This document shows, piece by piece, positions 5,922-12,439 of a stretch of 44,221 nt of DNA (positions are counted from its first letter, which is position 1; each line of letters starts with the position of its first letter). This stretch comes from Scatosoma sp045542595 (GTDB lineage Bacteria > Bacillota > Clostridia > Christensenellales > Borkfalkiaceae), in assembly GCA_045542595.1 (NCBI GenBank), contig JAZQLI010000020.1:1-44221 (forward strand). Reading direction: 5' to 3'. The position numbers and the translations under genes were made by a program. The notes under the pieces were generated by a model. That model was given only the letters and a program-made list of their open reading frames with translations, searched no databases and had not been told where the DNA came from.

Positions 5922-7442
5922 TTATTTTGATTTTTTAGCTTCTTTTACCGCTTTCCAAGCTTTATTGTACGCTTCTTCGTACGTTTTGCATTCGGCAAGC
6001 ATAAGCCAAAGCGAATCTAACGAATAATACGGTAAATACTCGCGCTTTAAAAAATCCGCCAAAGAAAGACTATCCGCTTTTTCGTCAGGGAAACGAGCGT
6101 CAAACGAACGGGATTTCATCAAATCGATATTAGGGAAAATATGCTTTACAGCCAAAGCTTCGCTTAAATAAATTTCAAGGTTGGAAACGGACGTCATCTC
6201 CGCAAGCAACATTTCGTCTACGGGATTACCCGTATCCGAATTTAAAGCGCCTATCATAGTAAGAGAGCCGTTCCCCTTTAAATTTCTTGCCGCGCCCAAA
6301 TAATTTTTTAAATAATATACCGTTTTACTTTCCAAACCGCCTGCAAGCGTTTTACCGCCCATCGACGCGTCCGTTTCATTATAAGCACGCGCCAACGCAT
6401 TAAACGAATCCACAAAAAACAGTACGTTTTTACCGCATTCCACAAAGCGTTTTGCCCGTTTCAACAAGAAGTCCGCGGCAAACACTTGCGCGTCGCAATC
6501 GTCTTCATACGTCGTATAGATAAAATGGCAATTCGGTAAATCTTTTTTAAACTGCGCTACCGTTTCAGGCGTTTGGTCAAGCAACAACACGAACAGCCAC
6601 ACGTCGCGATTGTTGACTAGCGAAGCTTTCGCCATATCCAAAATTAAGGACGTTTTTCCGCCTTTTGGAGCGGAAACAATACAACCTCGCTGTCCGCGAC
6701 GAATGCGTATCAACCATTGCAACGTACGAACGGAAACAGCACTCTCTTTTAACGCCGTACTGTCAAAACACAACGGTTGCATAGGATATTCCACTTCCGC
6801 GTCTTCAAAACGCGTACGTGTAACCGTACCCGAAGCGCAATCGTTAATCACCGTAATGCCCGTAACAACGTAGGCGGTTTTTGCCTTGCTAGCCGTACAA
6901 ACAACCACGTCGCCTTCAATCAAGTCGTACCGTTCTATCACTTCTTGTGGAATAATAATTTTTTCCTTTTGATTGCGATTACCGCTAAGCGGTATTATGC
7001 AAGGCACGCCTTCAATAATTTCAAACTGCCCTTCGTACGTTTTTTCTTCTATTAGTTCCGCATTTCCTTCGTCTAATAATGGCGAGTGAAAAACAAACTC
7101 CTTATTCGTATCTTGCAGCTTTACGTATTCCGCGGCAAAATCGAACGGATTGACGTTTTCGTCTTGATGGGGAAAATAGCTTTTACGTAACGCTTCCATT
7201 TCTCTAACCAAAGCAGGGTCTACGTAGCTGTTTTTTACAGGCGCACCGCGGTTGGTTTTACCTATGGGAAGCCGTTCGCCCGATAAAATTTCGATAATAT
7301 CTTCTATGAGTTCGTTCTTTTTCTTCTCAGTTGCTTGCGCCACGCCGATTTCACGCCCATACGCGCGCAACGCACCGATATTATACCCCATCAACTGAAA
7401 GCGACAGTTATATTTAAATGCAGGTAACGTCCGTTCGTCCAT
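5922..7442 (-). CDS. Rho-family RNA helicase homologue, catalytically degenerate
   Basis: This 506-residue protein aligns over its length with transcription termination factor Rho. A SAP-like N-terminal helical domain lies at about 18-54, an S1/cold-shock-like segment at about 136-210, and the RecA-type motor from about 235. Walker A is SAPKGGKT (257-264) and Walker B ends VDS (D345). LARAYN, GGKTLAGG (Q-loop Lys) and GAARN are also kept. Positions essential in E. coli Rho differ: the catalytic Glu in DERPEEV is Gln (DQTPETV, 289-295) with the following Arg replaced by Thr. The Walker B Arg is Ala349, the R-loop Lys is Thr417, and the arginine finger aligns with Phe447. It may be a slow or inactive Rho paralogue, or a Rho-fold protein with another job. 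Last gene of a three-gene operon, 3 bases after the MBL gene. Confidence 0.85.
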   Translation of the reverse strand: MDERTLPAFKYNCRFQLMGYNIGALRAYGREIGVAQATEKKKNELIEDIIEILSGERLPIGKTNRGAPVKNSYVDPALVREMEALRKSYFPHQDENVNPFDFAAEYVKLQDTNKEFVFHSPLLDEGNAELIEEKTYEGQFEIIEGVPCIIPLSGNRNQKEKIIIPQEVIERYDLIEGDVVVCTASKAKTAYVVTGITVINDCASGTVTRTRFEDAEVEYPMQPLCFDSTALKESAVSVRTLQWLIRIRRGQRGCIVSAPKGGKTSLILDMAKASLVNNRDVWLFVLLLDQTPETVAQFKKDLPNCHFIYTTYEDDCDAQVFAADFLLKRAKRFVECGKNVLFFVDSFNALARAYNETDASMGGKTLAGGLESKTVYYLKNYLGAARNLKGNGSLTMIGALNSDTGNPVDEMLLAEMTSVSNLEIYLSEALAVKHIFPNIDLMKSRSFDARFPDEKADSLSLADFLKREYLPYYSLDSLWLMLAECKTYEEAYNKAWKAVKEAKKSK

Positions 7443-7445
7443 TTT

Positions 7446-8096
7446 TCATTCCCCCCGTTCCATAAATATAATTTCCGTTTTATCTTCCGTTAAAACTTCC
7501 GCCGATAAAACCAACTCGTTTTTCGGTTGCGCAAAGCGTACTCGGTTATTAAAAAGAGTCAAAAACGGTTTTTCGTCGGTAATATCCACCGTACCGTCTT
7601 TCGGACGGTAATGCATAGGAATAACCGCTTTCGGCGCGAGTGCCGACACGTATTGCCCTGCCTGTTTTGCGTCGATAGTATACGTACCGCCAACAGGAAG
7701 CAATAATATGTCAATTTTGCCGATTTTTTCTATGAGTGCAGGCGTACAAGATTCGCCTATATCCCCCAAATGACATACCGTCAGCCCGTCCGCTTTAAAA
7801 ATATAAACTATATTTTTGCCGCGCAACGCGCCGCCTTTCTCGTCGTGTGCAGTTTCCACCGCGCGGATTTCCACTCCGTATACTGAAGACACGTCTGCCG
7901 TTTGTATAATTACGGGATTGCCGTTTATACCTTGCGTATAATTATGGTCGTAATGACCGTGGCTGACGGTTACAATATCCGACGATATATTTTTAGGTAA
8001 TTCGTAGCCTATACGAGTATACGGGTCGGTTACCAAGGTAACGCCGTTTGAAAATTGAAATTGAAAACAAGAATGTCCTAAATATTTAATTAACAT
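7446..8096 (-). CDS. MBL-fold metal-dependent hydrolase (UPF0173-like)
   Basis: This 216-residue metallo-beta-lactamase fold protein has the SHGHYDH metal motif (HxHxDH) at about residues 45-51, a downstream His after VETAH, the HLGD stretch carrying the bridging aspartate, and IPMHYRP near the end. It starts MLIKYLGHSCFQFQF, typical of the UlaG/UPF0173 group of small hydrolases. Substrate unknown. It overlaps the DUF1934 gene by 11 bases and is followed after 3 bases by the Rho homologue, so all three are co-transcribed. Confidence 0.85.
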   Translation of the reverse strand: MLIKYLGHSCFQFQFSNGVTLVTDPYTRIGYELPKNISSDIVTVSHGHYDHNYTQGINGNPVIIQTADVSSVYGVEIRAVETAHDEKGGALRGKNIVYIFKADGLTVCHLGDIGESCTPALIEKIGKIDILLLPVGGTYTIDAKQAGQYVSALAPKAVIPMHYRPKDGTVDITDEKPFLTLFNNRVRFAQPKNELVLSAEVLTEDKTEIIFMERGE

Positions 8097-8493
8097 AATT
8101 ATCCCCGATATCCCCGAATTTTGCCTGTATACGTATCGTCGTTTCTTGCGGTTCGCCGCCTGCTAAAAGCGCGTATTGCGCTAAAAGTAACCACGAAGTT
8201 TTTGTTAAAGAATATGCCAGCTTTTTCGTTTGCACGGACACTTTACCGTTTGCGCCGCCTATCCCTATCTCCCCTTCGCAGAGTTTGTTTTCTTCAAGAC
8301 GTAAGCGTAACGAATAATCTCCTTCGCGGACTATATTTAATACGGCGTTTGTAAGCGTGAGTGTTACAACGGCGTTTTCTTCCTTATATATCAATGTAGC
8401 GGAAAGTGCGTCAAGATGCATTTCGCCTTGTTTTGTAACACTGTTTTCACGTCCGTCAATGGTAGTTGTTATTTTCACAACACACGATTTCAT
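8086..8493 (-). CDS. DUF1934 (YwiB-like) small beta-barrel protein
   Basis: This 135-residue protein is predicted almost entirely beta-stranded, opening with a VVKITTTIDGRE strand and ending in an alternating YALLAGGEP...TTIRIQAKF pattern, as in the calycin-like DUF1934 family (B. subtilis YwiB). Function unknown. In many Firmicutes the gene neighbours argS; here argS is about 10 kb away and the partners are an MBL hydrolase and a Rho homologue. First gene of this operon. Confidence 0.7.
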   Translation of the reverse strand: MKSCVVKITTTIDGRENSVTKQGEMHLDALSATLIYKEENAVVTLTLTNAVLNIVREGDYSLRLRLEENKLCEGEIGIGGANGKVSVQTKKLAYSLTKTSWLLLAQYALLAGGEPQETTIRIQAKFGDIGDNYVN

Positions 8494-8537
8494 ACGTTTT
8501 TCGCCCTTTTTCGCTAATTTTCTTAATTTTCACGCTT

Positions 8538-8566
8538 ATTATAACAAATTTCGAGAAAAATGTAAA
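8538..8566 (-). promoter_or_regulatory. Sigma-A promoter of the DUF1934-MBL-rho-like operon
   Basis: Minus strand: -35 TTTACA (8561-8566), 17-base spacer, -10 TATAAT (8538-8543), about 45 bases before the ATG at 8493. Confidence 0.75.
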
Positions 8567-8609
8567 CATAATTATCCCCAATTTTGAATTATTTTAAATA
8601 ATCAAAAAT

Positions 8610-8647
8610 AAAAAATCGGATTTGTCAAAAACATACAAACCCGATTT
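8610..8647 (-). terminator. Terminator of tyrA
   Basis: Minus strand: AAATCGGGTTTGT pairs with ACAAATCCGATTT (one G-T wobble) around a nine-base loop, followed by T residues. Starts 5 bases after the tyrA stop. Confidence 0.85.
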
Positions 8648-8652
8648 CTCGT

Positions 8653-9477
8653 TTAATCGTTATTTCTTTTTATCGTTTCTCTAATTAAACGCCCTTCGCG
8701 TAACGTTTGCGAAAGCTTTTCATCGTCCCCTTTTGCCAACGCATCGCGATAAACTGTTAAATTTTCAATTAACCCGTTTAATTCATTAAAGATATTTTCA
8801 CGGTTGCACGCATATAAAGGAGTCCAAACACTTTCGTCTACCCCTGCAATACGAGTCATATCTTGAAAACTACCGCCCGTAAAGCCGTCGCACCCTTTCA
8901 CTTGTGCACTTTTTACGTAAGCGTTGGAAACGATATGCGCAAGCTGCGACGTAAGCGCTATTTTTTTATCGTGTTCAACGGCCCTGCATTCTACAATTTT
9001 CCCAAATTGCATTGCCTTTGCATACGTTTTTATTTCTTCAACGTCGTTTATATCCGTGCGCGCAGCTAACGTGATAATCAAGTTGGCGTTTTTAAATAAA
9101 GTAGGCGTAGCCGATTCGATACCAGACGTTTCCTTGCCTGCCATAGGGTGAATGCCTACGTAACGGTAATTTCTCTCCCGTTCGTACACCGCCTTTTCCA
9201 TTATTTCTTTCACGCCGCAAATATCACTAACAAGCGCTCCGTCTTTAAAGGAAGCATTCCTTAAATAATCGAGTGTTGCATACGGCGGTACGGCAAGAAA
9301 CACCACGTCGTAGTCGGTAAGAGTAGCCGCCTTAGCTTGCATATAGCCTGCTTGTAAAGCGTATTGTACCGAGCGTTCGTTTTTATCAAAACCGTCCACT
9401 GCGTATCCTGCCGCAGTCAACGCGCCGCAAATAGAGCCGCCTATAATACCTAAACCGACAACTGCAATCCGTTTCAT
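8653..9477 (-). CDS. tyrA: Prephenate dehydrogenase
   Basis: This 274-residue enzyme oxidatively decarboxylates prephenate to 4-hydroxyphenylpyruvate for tyrosine synthesis. The NAD-binding Rossmann motif GLGIIGGS is at residues 8-15. HPMAGKETSG carries the catalytic His, and SQLAHIVSNAY and GGSFQDMTRIA are conserved dehydrogenase-domain motifs. No chorismate mutase or ACT domain is visible. The frame is open further upstream, but the ATG at 9477 has GGAG 7 bases before it and starts MKRIAVVGLG as expected. Monocistronic with its own promoter and terminator. Confidence 0.93.
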   Translation of the reverse strand: MKRIAVVGLGIIGGSICGALTAAGYAVDGFDKNERSVQYALQAGYMQAKAATLTDYDVVFLAVPPYATLDYLRNASFKDGALVSDICGVKEIMEKAVYERERNYRYVGIHPMAGKETSGIESATPTLFKNANLIITLAARTDINDVEEIKTYAKAMQFGKIVECRAVEHDKKIALTSQLAHIVSNAYVKSAQVKGCDGFTGGSFQDMTRIAGVDESVWTPLYACNRENIFNELNGLIENLTVYRDALAKGDDEKLSQTLREGRLIRETIKRNND

Positions 9478-9508
9478 TATTTTTCTCCGTTTTATCGAAC
9501 TTTTTTCT

Positions 9509-9537
9509 ATCATATCACATTTCAATGAAAAATTCAA
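9509..9537 (-). promoter_or_regulatory. Sigma-A promoter of tyrA
   Basis: Minus strand: -35 TTGAAT (9532-9537), 17-base spacer, -10 TATGAT (9509-9514). It lies between the spoIIID terminator and the tyrA ribosome binding site. No T-box elements were seen in the short leader. Confidence 0.6.
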
Positions 9538-9556
9538 GTAAACAAAGGTAAAAATA

Positions 9557-9583
9557 GAAAAAACGCCGTTATCTAACGACGTT
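9557..9583 (-). terminator. Terminator of spoIIID
   Basis: Minus strand: AACGTCGTTA pairs with TAACGGCGTT, followed by a T run. The hairpin contains the spoIIID stop codon, so the last codons form its ascending arm. The tight two-base loop probably opens to four or more. Confidence 0.65.
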
Positions 9584-9850
9584 TTCACAGATAGTTTTAT
9601 CCGTTTTGATTAAATATTTTTTTCGCGTAGCATCGCCGCCGCGAATATGGCGTTCGCTTAAATTGAGTGCAAGCACGTCGCGCGTGCGTTCGTATAAATC
9701 TTCGTCGATATATTTTAACCGTTCGGAAACGTCTTTATGTACCGTAGACTTACTAATGGAAAAATGTGCCGAACACGCCCGAACCGTACAACCCGTTTCC
9801 ACAATATATTCCGCGCACTTTTTCGCTCTCTCTTCAATATAATCCCACAA
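9569..9850 (-). CDS. spoIIID: Stage III sporulation transcriptional regulator SpoIIID
   Basis: This 93-residue DNA-binding protein acts in the mother cell during sporulation. The helix-turn-helix SKSTVHKDVSERL and the C-terminal RHIRGGDATRKKY basic segment are diagnostic. A TTG at 9859 opens the frame, but the GGAGG at 9860-9864 touches it directly. The TTG at 9850 is 9 bases from that GGAGG and gives MWDYIEERAKK, matching the B. subtilis start MHDYIKERTIK. The TTG at 9850 is therefore preferred. Transcribed alone. A SigE-type promoter is plausible upstream. It is the main evidence here for endospore formation. Confidence 0.93.
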   Translation of the reverse strand: MWDYIEERAKKCAEYIVETGCTVRACSAHFSISKSTVHKDVSERLKYIDEDLYERTRDVLALNLSERHIRGGDATRKKYLIKTDKTICENVVR

Positions 9851-9881
9851 AATCCCCAACCTCCGTTATTCGCTTACGGAA

Positions 9882-9909
9882 TATACTATGTCGGTTTTTT
9901 GCGGTTTAT
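9882..9909 (-). promoter_or_regulatory. Possible SigE/SigK-type sporulation promoter of spoIIID
   Basis: Minus strand: ATA (9907-9909), 16 bases, then CATAGTATA (9882-9890). The ATA-to-CATA spacing equals that of the SigE consensus KMATATT-N14-CATACAHT, and CATAnnnTA also fits the SigK -10. No good sigma-A promoter was seen here. The -35 match is weak. Confidence 0.4.
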
Positions 9910-9937
9910 AACTTTTCTACGCTTTATTCTATAACTT

Positions 9938-9972
9938 AAAAAAATTCGAGAGCTTTTCACTCTCGAATTTTT
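9938..9972 (-). terminator. Terminator of the topoisomerase operon
   Basis: Minus strand: AAAAATTCGAGAG pairs with CTCTCGAATTTTT around a seven-base loop, followed by T residues. It starts just after the stop codon of the A-subunit gene. Confidence 0.85.
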
Positions 9973-9973
9973 C

Positions 9974-12439
9974 TTATTCGTCTTTTTTATAAGGCATAGG
10001 AATTACTCTTTCTATAGAACCTTCTGCAAATTTCGGCAATTTTCTCGCTTTAACACTTTGCAACATAATCGGCAAATCTTCACTGGAAATTTCCGAAACG
10101 TTATTTGCTTTATCCACAACGGCAAGCCTATACGGAGCCGTTACGTAAGAAGCGCAAAGCAGGTTTGCATCGTCGCGCATACTTACGATTATAGAGCCCT
10201 TTCTATACCGTTTGGATTTTTCAATTTGCGAAGCAATTACCTTTTTAAATTTCCCTTCGTCGGTAACGACGATAATTTCCCCTTCGTCGTTGATTTGCGT
10301 CATCAATACGACACTGTCGTCTTCGCGGAGCATAATACCGCGAACACCCGTTGAAATTCTGCCCTGCGTAGGAATATCGTCTTTCATAGCATTCAAGCAA
10401 ATACCTTGCTTGGTTACAATCATAATCGTATCTTCTTCGCCGGTATCTTCTTCCACACCGAGTACTTCATCGTCTTCGTTGAGTTTTACCGCTTGGAATA
10501 CGTCCTTTCTTTGTTCGTATTCGCTCCAGTCGGTCTTTTTAATCATACCTTTTTTCGTAAAGAACAATAACGAACCGTAGGGCATACGCTCGTCTAAAGC
10601 GAACATAGACACCACTTTTTCGCCGATTTCCGCGCCTTTAGTAAGCTCGCCAAGCGATAACCCGTCGTCGGAAAGTTTGCCTTGCAAAGCGGCATTTTCC
10701 AAATCAAACTTATAACAATTACCGTAATTGGTAAAGGCAAAAATACGTTTATCCGTTACCGTTTTCAATGTTTTCAGCGCAAGCAGCTGCGGTTTATATT
10801 TACCATCTACCACATTTCCTAAAGCGTCGGCGTTTTTACCGATAAGCACTTTAAACTTCTCGTCCGCCGTATATACCAACGTACAACGCATACCCGCTTT
10901 CTTTTCAGGTGCGGCCAAAACGAGCAAATCCGCTTCTTCACGAGTAAATACAAGTTTCGATTTTCTCGGCGTAGGATACGCGTTTTTGATTTCGGTGATT
11001 TCTTCTTTAACCACCTGCAGCTGTAATTCGCCGCTGCGTGAAATGGCGTGGAGTTTTTTAATAAGCTTTTTCAAATCCTTTAACTCGTTTTCCAGCTTAA
11101 AGACTTCCAGCTTTGTCAATCTTGCAAGGCGCAAATCCAAAATAGCTTGCGCTTGCACGTCGGTAAGCGAAAAACGTTCCATCAACTTCGCTTTTGCATC
11201 CGACGTACTTTCCGATTTTTTAATGATAGCAATTACTTCATCAATGTTTTGTACGGCAACGATTAAGCCTTCCAAAATATGACAACGTTTTTCCGCTTGC
11301 TCTAAATCGAATAACGTTCTGCGTTTGATTACTTTTTGTTGATATTTAACGTAATGACGGATAATTTCCATTAAACCGAGTTGTTGGGGTTTACCGTCCG
11401 CAATAACGACCATATTTACGCCGAACGTAACTTCCAAATCGGTATACTTATACAAACATTTCAAAATGGCGTTGACGTCCGCATCTTTTTTCACGCGTAC
11501 GATAGCGCGCATACCCGTTCTGTCCGATTCGTCCGCGACGTAATCGAGCCCGGCGAGCTCTTCCTTTTTTTCTTCGCGCAAATCGACGATTTTACGCAGT
11601 AATTGCGCCTTATTTACTTGATAAGGAAGTTCGGTGATAACGAGATTGGTTTTACCGTTATCCGTCTTTTCCGCGGTAATTTTCGCGCGGAGCGTTATCT
11701 TTCCCCTACCCGTTTTATACGCTTGAATTAATTCGTTCGCGATAATCAAGCCGCCCGTAGGAAAATCGGGGCAGGGAATATATTCCATCATCTCTTCCAA
11801 GGAAATAGCAGGATTATCGATATAAGCCACTACGCCGTTAATAACCTCTTCCAAGTTATGAGTGGGAATATTGGTAGCAAGCCCTACGGCAATACCCGAA
11901 GCACCGTTTACAAGCAGATTGGGAAAGCGCCCCGGCAATACGTCGGGTTCTTTTAGGCTGTCGTCGAAGTTCAAGGAGAAACTTACCGTTTCTTTATCGA
12001 TATCGCGCAAAAGCTCTAACGCAAGCGGTTGCATACGCGCTTCCGTATAACGCATAGCCGCGGCGGGGTCGCCGTCTACCGAGCCGAAGTTTCCGTGCCC
12101 GTCAACCAGCATTTTGCCCATATTGAAATCTTGCGCCATACGCACCATCGCATCGTATACCGAACTATCGCCGTGGGGGTGAAATTTACCCATACATTCC
12201 CCGACGATACGCGCACTCTTTTTATGTGGTTTATCGGGGGTAAGCCCCATTTCGTTCATCGTATATAAAATACGGCGTTGTACAGGTTTCAAACCGTCTT
12301 CCACGCGCGGCAACGCACGGTCTAATATAACGAATTCGGCATACGGGAGCATAGAAGTATGCAATACTTTCTCCAACGGCTCAACGTAAAGTTGACCCGT
12401 AGGTTGCGTCATTTCGGGTTCTTGTTTACTTCTCGCCAT
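9974..12439 (-). CDS. Type IIA DNA topoisomerase, A subunit (ParC/GyrA family)
   Basis: This 821-residue breakage-reunion subunit has the N-terminal winged-helix segment VEDGLKPVQRRILY, the quinolone region HPHGDSSVYDAMVRMAQ, and the catalytic tyrosine in AMRYTEAR. A coiled coil follows around 360-480, then a C-terminal pinwheel of repeats (FAFTNYG, LFFTKKG, MIVTKQG, IVVTDEG). The gyrase-specific QRRGGKG box is not found; the nearest stretch is PTQGRISTGVRG. That favours a topoisomerase IV-type decatenase or a second gyrase set, so no symbol is assigned. It overlaps the B-subunit gene by 14 bases and has AGGAG 7 bases before its ATG. A canonical gyrA elsewhere would settle the name. Confidence 0.88.
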   Translation of the reverse strand: MARSKQEPEMTQPTGQLYVEPLEKVLHTSMLPYAEFVILDRALPRVEDGLKPVQRRILYTMNEMGLTPDKPHKKSARIVGECMGKFHPHGDSSVYDAMVRMAQDFNMGKMLVDGHGNFGSVDGDPAAAMRYTEARMQPLALELLRDIDKETVSFSLNFDDSLKEPDVLPGRFPNLLVNGASGIAVGLATNIPTHNLEEVINGVVAYIDNPAISLEEMMEYIPCPDFPTGGLIIANELIQAYKTGRGKITLRAKITAEKTDNGKTNLVITELPYQVNKAQLLRKIVDLREEKKEELAGLDYVADESDRTGMRAIVRVKKDADVNAILKCLYKYTDLEVTFGVNMVVIADGKPQQLGLMEIIRHYVKYQQKVIKRRTLFDLEQAEKRCHILEGLIVAVQNIDEVIAIIKKSESTSDAKAKLMERFSLTDVQAQAILDLRLARLTKLEVFKLENELKDLKKLIKKLHAISRSGELQLQVVKEEITEIKNAYPTPRKSKLVFTREEADLLVLAAPEKKAGMRCTLVYTADEKFKVLIGKNADALGNVVDGKYKPQLLALKTLKTVTDKRIFAFTNYGNCYKFDLENAALQGKLSDDGLSLGELTKGAEIGEKVVSMFALDERMPYGSLLFFTKKGMIKKTDWSEYEQRKDVFQAVKLNEDDEVLGVEEDTGEEDTIMIVTKQGICLNAMKDDIPTQGRISTGVRGIMLREDDSVVLMTQINDEGEIIVVTDEGKFKKVIASQIEKSKRYRKGSIIVSMRDDANLLCASYVTAPYRLAVVDKANNVSEISSEDLPIMLQSVKARKLPKFAEGSIERVIPMPYKKDE

